Below, in pieces: positions 23,590-34,699 of a stretch of 64,000 nucleotides of DNA. Source of the DNA: Epiperipatus broadwayi (lineage: Eukaryota > Onychophora > Udeonychophora > Euonychophora > Peripatidae); assembly GCA_028023455.1 (NCBI GenBank), contig JAQFVV010000152.1, positions 994,001-1,058,000 on the forward strand. Direction: 5' to 3'. The stretch's first letter is position 1. Every line of letters starts with the position of its first letter. The notes under the pieces are model-generated. The model was not told the DNA's origin. It searched no databases and saw only the letters and a list, made by a program, of their open reading frames with translations. The position numbers and the translations under genes are program-made.

Positions 23590-23890
23590 TTGTTTTAAGT
23601 GCATTTTATTCTGAATTTGAACTCTGAGATCAAGATATCCTAAATTTGTTAAAAAAAAACCTATATTTGAGATAAATATGTTTTTAAAACCTGAGATTAA
23701 GATATTTTAAACTTGTATAAAACTCATATTTGAGATTAAGATATTTTAAAACATAAGATGTGATATTTTAAACTTGCATAAGAACTTATATTTAAGATAA
23801 CATTTAAAATTGAAATGAACCTATATTTGAAATCAAGATATCTTAAGAATTAAGACAAAATACTTTGCATTATAAAAAGAACCTTGTGTT
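23590..23890. repeat. Diverged tandem repeat (TTGAGATTAAGATATTTTAA-type units)
   Basis: Successive imperfect units of about 40-60 bp share TATATTTGAGAT-AAGATATTTTAAA and an AACTTGTATAA-like spacer. At least five units can be followed. A similar array in the opposite orientation appears near 43660-43760 (CTCAAGTTGCTTATTTTAT). Confidence 0.6.
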
Positions 23891-23934
23891 TTAATAATTA
23901 TATTTAGCTGTGATATTGTCTATAAGAGAACTCA

Positions 23935-24150
23935 TAGTCTGGGGTGGTTTTCAAAATCCATGTTATATGGTGCCTGTGCATCTAACCTTGGAATGATCAC
24001 CATCCTGAGACCCTGTTTATTGTTGTGTTACTTGGTGGGCTTTTCTTGGGTTCTCTTACCCTTTGGTTAGTCCTTTGGTTTACAATATATAGTATGTCCA
24101 TATGAAAAGATATCTTCAAACTGCCAGCAGCACTATTTGTGAATGAGTGC
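23935..24150. other. GC-richer block of unknown origin
   Basis: About 200 bp of clearly higher G+C, without a convincing frame or splice pair. Possibly a fragment of a dispersed repeat. Confidence 0.3.
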
Positions 24151-24889
24151 ATGGGTTATATGGTCACATTATTTAGCTTTTTCACTATAATTTTTTTTAA
24201 TTTTAGCATGTTTAGATTATGAAATACATCATGTGATTTGTATTTCATACCTTTGTAAAAACAAAACTTATGATAAGAATAAATCATTAATATTAAATAT
24301 TTTAAATTGAGCAAAATGGTTATCAAAACATTTAAAATGATTTCAACTGTATACATTGCAAGAAGTATTCAAGTAACTGCAACATTCTGTGATGAAACGA
24401 AAAAAAAAAAAACATGCACTAAGTTGCCAAAATTTCACTGTGAATCTGTCAGACTCATTGGCATTCAAAATCAGTTTTTAATCACCATTTAATAGAATCA
24501 AAAAGTATGTGAATGCTCTTTGTTTCAATTCTTGACAATTAAACAAAAAAATTACCAGAGTGGAACTCTGCAGAAACATGCAAAAAACTACAAATATAGA
24601 TCTAGAATTCTTTGCAAATATCATAATAAGTAATGATTTGAGTTTTTTCCAATATGAGTTATTGAGCAAGTGCCAACGTACAGAATGGAGATTACAATAA
24701 ATAAGATTCAAAAAATTGTAAATGCGAAAAAGCTGAATCAAAACATTAACTCTTATTTCTTTCATTCTAAAAATATTATTCATCACAAATACATTATTGA
24801 AGATGAAATATTAAATGCTAGCTGCTATTATTTGGGTTTTTGAAATTATTTGTAGACCAGAATTTATCACACTATGAACAACTCTCTAG

Positions 24890-25168
24890 TCATTGTTGCA
24901 CGATAATCAGCCAATTCACAGTGTTAAGATGGTGCATAATTTTTTGGCTGAGCTTGGCCATCTGTGCTTGAGTCTTTCTTGACTTTTGATGATTTCCAAA
25001 ATTAAAGTCAGCTATGTAAGGTTCATGTTATGGTACACCGTAGGACATCTATAAGTTTACAACAAAGTTTCTGCAGACAATTCTGAAATAGAATTGCAAG
25101 GATTGTCAGATAGTTTTATCATCATTTCCAGCAGTGATGCTGAGTCACAAGGAGACTATTTTGAATAA
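24890..25168 (+). pseudogene. mariner-type transposase, C-terminal relic
   Basis: The frame opens with LLHDNQPIHSVKMVHNFLAE, the mariner/Tc1 signature around the second catalytic aspartate (usual form HDNARPHTA...FL). A frameshift later, LDF--FPKLKSAM matches the block around the third catalytic aspartate (usual DFFLFPKLK), with two stops inside. The first frame resumes and ends ESQGDYFE at a natural stop, the typical C-terminus of these transposases. The N-terminal half and left end are missing. The DDE-type transposase would move the element by cut and paste at TA sites; this copy is inactive. Confidence 0.75.
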
Positions 25169-25220
25169 GCAATAATAATAAAAAGCATAAGAAACATCTT
25201 GTATTTTTTCACATCAGTCA

Positions 25221-25243
25221 CCATTTCATTGGGACACACTGTA
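25221..25243 (+). repeat. Right terminal inverted repeat of the mariner relic
   Basis: CATTGGGACACACTGTA (25227-25243) follows the transposase stop by about 60 bp and reads, from the outside in, TACAGTGTGTCCCAATG, typical of mariner ends. It is followed by TATATA, suitable as a TA target duplication. The left end was not found. Confidence 0.6.
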
Positions 25244-27814
25244 TATATGCTATTAATATACTGCTTGAGAATTTTTTTGAGTCAATAATTATTCAACAAA
25301 ACAAAAATTAGGACTATAAATATAAGACATTATCTAAAATTTTAAATTTTCTTTCTTTTTAAAAAATAATTACAAATGGTGGTGCTGCCCTCCTCATATA
25401 TATATAGTGTATAATACCTTACATTTTGTTGATTAACATTGATTAAAATAAAATACTTTTCAACATGCATATATTTTGCATTTTTACATGTACTGTATCC
25501 TGAATTCCTAGATGACTACCTTAATAAAAGTCCATTGGTCATGTAGCAATAAATAAATCTAAACTCTAAGTATATAGTATGATAGCCTATTGAAAAAATC
25601 ATATATTATGAGGCATGCTAAGGGGCATTTTCAGTTTAATGCCCATTGCTGATAATTTTAACTCTACAACAATATTATTTCCTGTTCATCATATAGATAT
25701 AACCTTTAATATCTGAGGTGGCTAAATTTATTAGTTGGGCTGCTTAAACTATTAAAAAACCATAACAGAGACATTAGAAAACTAGATTTGAACTTGTACC
25801 ATTTAGTAGACATTTTGTTATACTAAATCATAGCTTTAGGTTTCATGAAACTCATTTATAATGTCGCATTACTCATAATTTGATGAAATGCATAAATGAA
25901 AAGTGAATAAGGCATATATTCCCAGTAATAGTAACATGTTATCTCTACACCATCTCAAATAAGAGGTGTTACAACCGTTGACAAGGTATCTACATCACTA
26001 GGTAATAATAAATTGCAGTACCTCCTATTTTATTAAGATAAAATACACAAAAAAAATTACTTTATTACCCCTGATACCCAGTGAGTGTTTGAATTACATA
26101 CTTAAATAAAATTATAGAAGGTTAACAATACAAATATATATCTTACCTTAGATGACAGATATAATATTTATAATAGGTATTATTGGTATAAATAAAAAAT
26201 TGATATAGACTAATAAATCAACTAAGTAAAAAAAATATATGTAATAATAAAAATAATAACTCTTACTTTAGTTTTATTCCTCTTTTACCAGCAAAAAGTA
26301 GTTATATAAAAAAAATATTATATTAATCATTCCAATTATAACAGTCATCATGATTATATTTATTTCTCATTTGTCAATGAAGTTATATGGATTTTAGTCC
26401 ATTTATTACTTCTATACATTTTCTTAACTGGATTACAGATGAATAATTTAATCTATTCTTTTAACAGTTATTGAGATTGTACAATAACAAAATAGAGCAT
26501 ATTTTCTCTATTTCATACAAATAGTTGATGATAATTTTTCATTGGTTGGTCAAGTGATTGATGCATGCATTTTTCATAGTATGGCTGGCTTATTATCAGG
26601 CATTAATAGATCTCTTATTTTTTGGGTAAGTAAACACATAGAATAGATTTGGTGTGGAGCAATTATGCTTTCTTGATGCTAAGTCATTTTTCACTTAAAG
26701 GTTGGACATTATTTTTTTTTCATGCCACAGCTATGCCAGTTAAGAGATGGACTACCGTAGTTTAAGCAAACCATTCTCGTAAAATTTAAATCATATAGAT
26801 ATAAATCTATTGTATATTTAAATAGTAATGAAGTCTTTATAATATTCCTTCAATTTTTGCTCATAGATAGGCTGTTTGAGAATGGTCTTCACAATAAAAT
26901 TTTCGAATCCACTCTCTCTGCCAGCAACACATTCTGATATAAATTTACAGCCACAGCGGTTTTTATATGTTATCAAATACTTTGTGAAAATTAATAGCTT
27001 CCATCCAAATTTTATCTCAATCTCATCTCAATGTTGGGTGTATCGAAAATCAGCTTAGTCAAATCCCTTTCCACTTATAAATGTTATCAATGGTCTATTT
27101 TTTGAAAGCACAATAAAGAAAAGAGATGATGATAATTCATAATTGGAAACAAAGAAGGAAAATAGAGAAACTAAGAAAAAAAATACCCTTTTTAGTAAGA
27201 CAAATTCATTTCAGAATTTCACATTTGTATAAATGAAATTTAATTATTCAACAATTCTATCATAGAGTTAATATTTTTAATTACTTTAGAGGCTATGATT
27301 TGTTAACAAATTTATTTTTTTAAATTTCATTTTATATACATAAATATTTATTTGAAATAAAATGCTAAAACACCCACAAGCATAATTATTGCAACACAAT
27401 TTAATCCTTTATCTACTAAGTGTTTCAAATCTATGAAAATGCCATTATTTATTATTGTTACATTAATACTTGTATTTGATGCATGTATCTGACTGTGGTG
27501 TTATATATAATATTCATATATAATGATTATACTATAAATAAAAATTTTAAATAATAATATTTATTATTAATATATTGAGAGAACACATTTATATATATGT
27601 TACTGATGGTCTGTTCAATCATACATTCATTGAATCAATAAGAATAAAAAAAATTAACCACTGTGAATAAAGTAATGGACTTTCTTCCCTATTAAATAAT
27701 TCTGGGTGATATTGTTTTTAAATAACTTTGTTCTTTTATAAAAAAAACATAATAATGATCTTGTTATTAAAATAGCAGAATCTCTCCCGTTAGGTTGATG
27801 TTTTAAATCAATAT
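25244..27814. other. AT-rich intronic DNA, nothing recognised
   Basis: No supported gene, exon or repeat. Confidence 0.5.
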
Positions 27815-27830
27815 CAACTTTTAGAATGTT
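27815..27830 (+). repeat. Target site duplication, left copy
   Basis: CAACTTTTAGAATGTT matches CAACTTTTAGCATGTT at 27901-27916 in 15 of 16 positions and brackets the tRNA-Gly copy. Confidence 0.85.
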
Positions 27831-27896
27831 GACTGAGAAGCAAACCCAGGCCAGCTGCTTGGAAGGCAGCTATTCTAACCACTGGACCACCAACGC
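27825..27896 (-). pseudogene. tRNA-Gly(TCC) retrocopy
   Basis: Minus-strand sequence starting GCGTTGGTGGTCCAGTGG, with an intact D arm, anticodon stem CTGCC/GGCAG-type and anticodon TCC (CTTCCAA loop), as in animal tRNA-Gly(TCC). The T arm is altered (TGGGTTTGCTTCTCA; B box GGTTTGCTTC instead of GGTTCGANNC). The acceptor 3' strand reads TCAACAT, leaving mismatches or wobbles at the outer pairs. The last six or so bases coincide with the left target duplication, so the inserted copy probably ended just short of the acceptor terminus. The flanking 16-bp duplications show it was inserted by a retrotransposition machinery, not inherited as a normal tRNA gene. Confidence 0.8.
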
Positions 27897-27900
27897 TTGA

Positions 27901-27916
27901 CAACTTTTAGCATGTT
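27901..27916 (+). repeat. Target site duplication, right copy
   Basis: CAACTTTTAGCATGTT, partner of 27815-27830 with a single difference. Confidence 0.85.
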
Positions 27917-29379
27917 CTAAAATTTTGGAAAACTTTTAGCATTACCTTCAGAATATTTTATCAAATTCAGAAAAGAGAATAAAAGAAATGTTTGTGCTTT
28001 GATGCTCTGAAATGAAAAAAGGCTACTAGCATATTGTAAAATTTATTTATAATTTTTTTTAATATGATTTCATATGGTGCTCAGAGATAATAAAAGGCTG
28101 CTCATATATAAAAAAATTTGCAAATTTTAATGACGTTTTATTTGCATGTTATAGTTTTGATTGTTTGCTTACATTTTTCCTTGGGAAGCATTTAACTGAA
28201 ATCATGCAGTTAAATACAATGTAATTCGTGGCTCCACAATATATATATATAATAATAATTAATGATAGTGAAATAGAATATATTTAACTAATCTAATAAG
28301 TAATTTCATCAATATATATTACAACTTTGAATCTTTCTACTTTGTGGCACATTATATCATCACTGCTCATTCTTAATGTGACATGACATCACTCTCCTCC
28401 AAGGTATGGACAATTTGTGTTTATCAGCAAGTGTTATATAATAAGATAATACATATGTAAAATTACTAATAACATGAAGTAGCATTTCAGTCAAGTATAT
28501 TACCTTTTATTGTACATCATATTATAATATAAATACACATGTCTTCAAAAAAATCACCAAACACCCTATTCAACAAATAAGACAACAAAAGCATTCCATT
28601 TTTATATAAAAAAGTATAAGCTATAGTAAGAGATATGTATACAGTTTCTATTCTTAGTATTAAACTGTCTTTATCAATGATATGTGGGATTCAAAATTGA
28701 AAGGAATAAACATATATAATCATAACCAGCTTTTAACTCCACTTTACCTATCAATATTAAAGTTTAAAATTTAAATCATCCTAAGATTTTTAATTTAAAT
28801 AAATCTGTTTGAACAGTTATATAGATCTAAAATCAATTCCACAACTATATATTTTAATACTTCAAAACTTTATTAACTTTAGGCATATTATTTTCCTGAA
28901 TAGGAATTTAACAAAAAAACAACCTAACACCTATTCTACTAACAAAACAAAAGCAGTTTCTAAGCTGGTTTCAAGCAAGTTGACTTGGGTTCAAAACCTT
29001 AGGGTGATTTTAATTTCATATTTTGGCTTATAAGTAAAATTAAAAGTGGTTTCTGGATGCTAATGTGCACTCTTTCCAATTTTGAATCCCAGACATAATT
29101 GATAATGGCAAAAATAAAGATATAGACTAAAGATGGGAGTTCAAAGAATAAAAATAGAAATTTTACATGCATCTAGTAATCACTGATTATTATAATTTAC
29201 ACTAGATGGCAATAAATTGAAGGACTGCTTTTGTAGATTGAAGTTTATGGATAATAAAAGAATAGCCAAAATAGTATTTAATTGTATTATGAATAAAGGG
29301 CAGGTAACAAGATAGGTGAGAAAGGTAATGTGGTATGCAGGACAGTTGGATAAATAATTTATGTCAGTATATTTGTACA
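27917..29379. other. AT-rich intronic DNA, nothing recognised
   Basis: No supported gene or element; a short (AT)n run lies near 28240-28252. Confidence 0.5.
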
Positions 29380-30080
29380 AAAGATGGGATGATTGTGCTA
29401 GGAGAATTGTTGAGTGTTATAGCGGTAAGGAATGGGATAGAATAGATGCATTAATAAAGAATAGGGAATTGTGAGAGATGGAGAACTAGTATGGAGAGTA
29501 AATTGAGTTTAAATATATATAGAAGTAAATGGAATATTGGGAGCAAGTTAATTTATGATAATAGCAAATAAAGTAGTTTACTATTTAAGGCTTGAATGGG
29601 ATCTTTAGCAACAAGGGAATATACACATAAATGGAAAAAATGTGGGTGATTTAGTTTGCAGGTTGTGTAAAGAAGGCATAGAAAATATTAGGCACCTGTT
29701 AATTGAATGTAAATACCTGGAAGTAGAAAGGATACAAATAATAAAATTGTGGAAAAATAAATGTAAGGAAAGTGATTATACAGAAAGTGGGTTATTGATT
29801 TTTATGCTGGGTTTTGGAAAAGGATAAGGGGGATTTACATATAAAAGCCATGGAGTTGACAAAGATTATGTTGTGGAAATGGGATGAAGTAGGATAGGGG
29901 AAAACTTAGGGTAAGAAATGGAAAGGGAAGGTAAAGAGGCTAACAGGTTTCTCTGGGCATAGTGGTTGAGAGATTCCTGACTATATATATAAGGAGAAGT
30001 CACAGTACATCACATCACATGTAATGTCTTCATCTTGTGTAAAATTTGTGTTGGTGTTGAAGTGAAAGGATAAATACAGT
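29380..30080 (+). pseudogene. LINE ORF2 3' end with zinc-knuckle
   Basis: Plus-strand remnant of the end of a LINE polyprotein. The open piece 29642-29827 encodes CRLCKEGIENIRHLLIECKYLE, the C-x2-C-x8-H-x4-C zinc-binding pattern found after the reverse transcriptase in several LINE clades. Just upstream, in a related frame, is SLLFKA-MGSLATREY, the block that normally precedes the knuckle. The rest is interrupted by stops. Distinct in sequence from the other LINE fragments here. Confidence 0.6.
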
Positions 30081-31084
30081 AGAGATTTAAGTTTAATTGC
30101 AAACAAATTCAAATCTTAAAATAAAACAGACAATATTTTTAATATTTATAAATATTAAACTATCAAGACAGTAGAATTGAAAATTCCAGATATTTAAAAT
30201 TTCACTTATCTGATGAGTGACCTTTATTTTGAAATCCATGTATAGTAGAGAGAGAATAGTTGAGAGATTTTACATTGAAGGATAGTTGTAATATTATGGA
30301 ATATAACATGAATAACACACAAAAAATTAAAATATGTTTAGATGAAAATATTTCTTCAATGTAATCATTAACTTTCATTTTCTAATAATTTAAATAAGAT
30401 TGTAATTTAAAAAATCATTGGTAATATAATTTTTCAACTTTTTCAAATGTTATCATTTGATTTATTCACCAAATTAGATAAAAGTGAGCTATCTTTGTCT
30501 GACCAATAAATTGGCACCGATATGAGAAAATAATCAGTCACAAGCTTATTGAATATGATTTTTTTATCAGTTTGAGTTATGAATTATTGCAATAACTTAT
30601 TCAGATTTAATTACTCTGCAAATTAGAATATATATAACAATCTACAAATGTATTTATAAATTCATATAAATATTTTAAACAAAACTTTAATTCATTAAAC
30701 ATTATGCACAATATGAGCACATATGAATATAAACTGAATACCCTGTGAAAAATTAAATAATAAAAATCTTTTTAAAAAATGTTATATGGCCCAGAATAAT
30801 GAGAATTATATATATATAAAATGGACATACCTGAGGATGAGTGAAAGATTGTCTTTAAGTATCATGAAAATAATTGAAAAAGATATCTTTAAGATATTTT
30901 CAATAGTATTGAATATTTTGGAAGTTAGATATGAGATTATATAATATTCATCTAAAGGTTTGTGATGATAGTATTTTAGATGTGATGATACATTGGATTA
31001 TTTGCATCATCTACAATTAATTGGGAAATATTTTAAAAAATTAAACATTACTTAAAATTTTCAAATACAAATAACTGTTAGTAA
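30081..31084. other. AT-rich intronic DNA, nothing recognised
   Basis: No supported gene or element. Confidence 0.5.
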
Positions 31085-32545
31085 TAACTCAAATAGACCA
31101 CAACATTTTCTGCTCTTTTTTAAATGTTACTGGCCTGGATAGTGACAATATTTGCCATGTCAAAACATGTCAATAATTCTAAGTTCTTTGTAGAATTAAT
31201 CAGAAAAATAAAAATTCAAAGAACTGACACATTGGTAAGCTTTGATCTGGAAAGTTTACTTATAAATGTACCATGTAATAAAGCATTATCTATTGTAAGA
31301 AAACTCCAGAACTATTCTATCTATTGATAGTATAATGGAATTATTAACTTTCTGCATAGCAACATTTTTTCCAATACAACATAGAATTCTTCCAACAAAA
31401 TCAAGAAATGGCTACCACTGTCACCCTTCCTTAACAATATTTACATGGAAGAACTTAAAACCACAGTCCTAAATACTACTTCATTTTCACCTAAAGTGTG
31501 GTTTCATTACACTGATGCTACATTTGTAACCAGTCATTCTGGAAGCACATCAACAATATATCCCCATTACTTAAATTGGCAATGGAATCAGACTGTGAAC
31601 AAAAATTGGCATTTTAGATGTTCTTGTGACAAGACTTCCTTATGGCAAAGTAAAAATAACTTTGTATAGGAAACCAACAAACACTGGTGATTGGCATATA
31701 CATACAATTACACCGGAAGCATAAAACATGAGTTATACTATCACTATAGAAGAGAATGAAGGAGACATGTTCAGAAACCAGTGATTTGGAAAATAAATAT
31801 AAGACAAACTGTCATGAAGAATGATTATCCATCAACTGTCATCAAAAATGCCTTTAGTAAACAAATTGGTACTATAGGGTATCCATATAATGTCAAGAAT
31901 GGTAGACATATTAAAGAATAACTACAATCAATACAACATTATCTATAATATAACAACTTTCCATAGCCATACTACCCTTCAAGGAATTCTAACTTTTACA
32001 GTCTAAACTTAAAATGCTGAAAAACAAAAACTGTGTCAATGAATGTAAATGTGGAAGGAAGTATATTGGTGAGACTTCTTGTTGAATAGCAATTTAAAAC
32101 ATTAAACAAATAGTTTGGAAAGATCAAATGTGTCTATAGTAGCAGACCATTATGCACTCATGAACATATATTTGATTGGCAAAATACAAAAATATTTGAT
32201 AGACAGTAAAATGTGCAAAATTGAAAATTCAAAGAAGCTGTTGACATGATCATGGCAAATAATCTTATAAGTCAATCCAACATGGCAGTATATAATGTTT
32301 GAAAACCTCAAATTAACCTTACTCTTAGAAAAAAGTAATAAAAAAGTTGGAGGAATCAGGAGGATGTAAAACAACTCACATAGATAAGTACACAAAATTT
32401 CAACTGAGTGTTATCTTTCATAGAATATCGCAGTTATTTAGCATGTTGCATTAAAAATTGATATTCAAATGTCTAAAAGTGTAAATTTGGCTCCTATGGT
32501 AATATTATCACTGGACATGCCAGCAATACCTGAAGAAGAGCAGTG
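31085..32545 (+). pseudogene. Penelope-like reverse transcriptase and GIY-YIG endonuclease, decayed
   Basis: Plus-strand order of domains: TDTLVSFDLESLLINVP (RT motif A, about 31230-31275; usual form LVSFDVVSLFTNVP), then MEELKTTVLNT, HYTDATFV (31500-31526; RT motif C, usual YVDDTFV, both catalytic aspartates affected or shifted), FLDVLVTRLPYGKVKITLYRKP-type block (written here in part) near 31615-31675, and GRKYIGETS (32053-32079), the GIY-YIG nuclease motif. Stops and frameshifts separate the blocks. Penelope-like elements insert at chromosome breaks or ends using the nuclease and RT. The 3' end near 32530 has CCTGAAGAAGAGCAGTGAA, resembling the hammerhead-like motif of other Penelope ends here. 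Confidence 0.8.
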
Positions 32546-32999
32546 AATAATGCCATTCAACATGTTGTATCATCTACTAAGCTGTGTTCTCTATTTCTGT
32601 GATATTGCCAACTGTTATTTGTATTTGAAAAGTTTGAACAAAGTTTAAAATTTTCTAGACATTCAACATTTAATGATAGATTAGTATACAATAGTAGATT
32701 ATATTTGATTATAGCCTAGAGGGTGAACAGACCTGAATATTATAGCAAGAGCATTATTTTACCTTATAGCTAACAGAGTAACAATAAAGAAGAAGATATT
32801 ACACAACAAAGGCAGCCTATTTCAAGATGGTGAATATTGAAATAGTTTTCCATTTTTGATTTATTTTCCAGTTAAGAATAGCTAAACACCTGTTCATTGA
32901 TCAATATTGGATGACTAATTGGATTTTATATGGAATAATAGTTATCTTAAAAAAATATTAAGTCTAAAAAATTTTCAAGTATTATCTGGCTGAATTCAA

Positions 33000-33455
33000 A
33001 CTTAAGATTATAATAGCTGAAACACACAGGCTTATATATACCTGTGTCTATATATGTAATATATAGGGTATATGAGCACAGACTTTCACATGACCCACCA
33101 TTCTCCACACTATCTCATAACACTGATACACTCGGTCTCAGGGTGGCCTTTGAGCATTCCATCATCAGATTTTCAATTGGATGGAAGGTTGAAGAGTTGG
33201 AGTGTGGAGTATGTTGAAGCCTGTCCATTAAAGTATGACGTTTGGCTATCTTAATATATATCTGAACACTTATAGCATAAATGTGTAGAGATGGTAATCT
33301 GGACCAACTAATAATTGCTGGTTTAGCATGAAATACCTATATTGGTGATTATTTATCTTTTCAACATATGTGTGTTCGAGTGTATCAGTGTTATGAGATA
33401 GTGTGGAGAGTGGTGGGTCATGTGAAAGTCTGTGCTCATATACCCTATATATTAA
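33000..33455 (+). mobile_element. Palindromic copy of the hammerhead repeat family
   Basis: The left end (33053-33128) begins with the small palindrome region ACAGGC...CCTGT and ATATAGGGTATATGAGCACA, running to GATACACTCG. The same ~75 bp returns in inverted orientation at 33378-33453. Between them is the family's internal part, reading opposite to the left arm (33129-33377), with a degenerate hammerhead at 33303-33346. The structure is a fold-back: one truncated copy joined head to head with a longer one. No protein coding. Confidence 0.75.
33303..33346 (+). ncRNA. Hammerhead ribozyme, degenerate copy
   Basis: ACCAA, then CUAAUAA in place of CUGAUGA (G5 and G8 both changed to A), stem II UUGCU/AGCAU intact, GAAA intact, then UACCUAUA and UUGGU. 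The loss of G5 and G8 should abolish self-cleavage. Confidence 0.6.
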
Positions 33456-33666
33456 GATTATAATATAATTGAAATATAAAAAGTTAAATCAAATATTTTT
33501 AATAAACGTGAAACTGTCAAAAATTGTATTCGATCATTTTAAAATCATAGATTCTATAACGTAAATCTATTTTCCAAAAAATAATAAAATCCTTAATTAA
33601 AAGGAACATATATCTAATCTCAGTTCAAATCATGTAAAAAAAATAATAGAATTTTTGAAAACTTAC

Positions 33667-33736
33667 CAATTCTTTTTAAAATTGCTTCAAAATTATTTGA
33701 TGAAACATACTGGTATTTACCATTAAAATCAACCAT
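33667..33736 (-). CDS. FABP: Fatty-acid-binding protein, exon 1 (start of the gene)
   Basis: Minus-strand ATG at 33736 followed by 70 coding nt up to donor GTAAGT (33666-33661). The peptide MVDFNGKYQYVSSNNFEAI followed by LKRI carries the FABP N-terminal signature (F-x-G-K-Y/W ... S-x-N-F-E/D-x-x-L-K). The exon ends in phase 1, as FABP exon 1 does, and fits exactly to exon 2 at 11111-11283. The A-rich context before ATG (GTAAAAAATGG) is a good start context. The intron to exon 2 is 22,383 bp, very long for this gene family, and holds the PDK-like exon, two Penelope relics, a mariner relic, a LINE fragment and hammerhead repeats. Confidence 0.82.
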
Positions 33737-33806
33737 TTTTTACAAGTTGTCTGCTTAACGTAGTATTTAAGACTGAAAAGATTTTTTTTTAAATTAATTT
33801 TAACTC

Positions 33807-33857
33807 AAATATAAAAGCAAATTAAGTAGATAATTTTTTTACTTATACGTCACGTGA
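33807..33857 (-). promoter_or_regulatory. Putative FABP core promoter
   Basis: Upstream of the FABP start on the minus strand are CACGTGACGTATAAG (33856-33842), which combines an E-box (CACGTG), a CRE-like TGACGT and a TATAAG box, and a second TATA-like string TTTATATTTG near 33815-33806. Either TATA-like box is 70-120 nt before the ATG, a plausible spacing. Purely sequence-based. Confidence 0.4.
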
Positions 33858-34699
33858 ATAGGAATCGTATTGACCTCTGTACTAAGTTATCTTTTCAAAA
33901 TTTACATTCCGACTGACTTTCATTGTCTTTTTTTTTATCATCCGGATAACTAAAATGTTAACTACTAAAAAAACGAGGTTACCAATTAAGAACAATAAAA
34001 CAATTCAAAATAAATATATACATTTGTCATTTTATTGTGTTTTCAGTTCCAATAGTTTCAAAACAATGTCCGAAAAGCTTTTATGTCTATCTTTACATAT
34101 CTATATATGCTATCATAAGTGTTTTTTTTATGTATAATATTTTGATAATAAATCAATCTTAAACAATCGTACTTTGTGTTTTCTCTTTTTGCGATGCTTT
34201 TCATTAAAATGTCTGATAGATAACAGCATTTTAAAGATCTGTAAAATACAATTATATAAAAACATTAAAATGAATTTATAATGTATTTCTAGAAATAAAC
34301 CAAGAAAAAACGTAATACAGTTGAGAAATACTGCTAGACAGTCAAAATTATCAGGTATTTTAATAAAAACAGTGAAAAGTGTAAGGAATAAATTTATTCT
34401 TTAGATATTTATTCAGTATAAGCAATTAGGATATTAACATACCTTGCTATATATAAACAAGTCTAGAGAAATATCAATCATGTAAATAAATTATTTATCG
34501 TTCAATTACTGTATCAAATAAAAAAGATTGACAAATCAATTTGCAGTATATATATATGTTTGGAGATTCTCTCTCATCAACTGTTGAGAGTGGCATTGTA
34601 AAATGAAACAGTATGTTTATTGTTTTCTCTAACTCAGCCTATTCTTAATATGCTTTAAATATTGAGATTGAATATCTTGGAAAAAATATTTTCAACCAC
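33858..34699. other. AT-rich upstream DNA, nothing recognised
   Basis: No supported gene or element; an (AT)n run is near 34545-34558. Confidence 0.5.

Noticed and set aside
24478-24786. A 102-codon minus-strand frame as an upstream PDK exon
   Set aside because: No PDK motif (N box, DxGxG, STAP) and no convincing splice borders.
33760-33780. Acceptor-like TCTTTTCAG upstream of the FABP start on the minus strand
   Set aside because: FABP genes usually have no intron before the start codon, and no 5' donor was found; kept only as a possibility.
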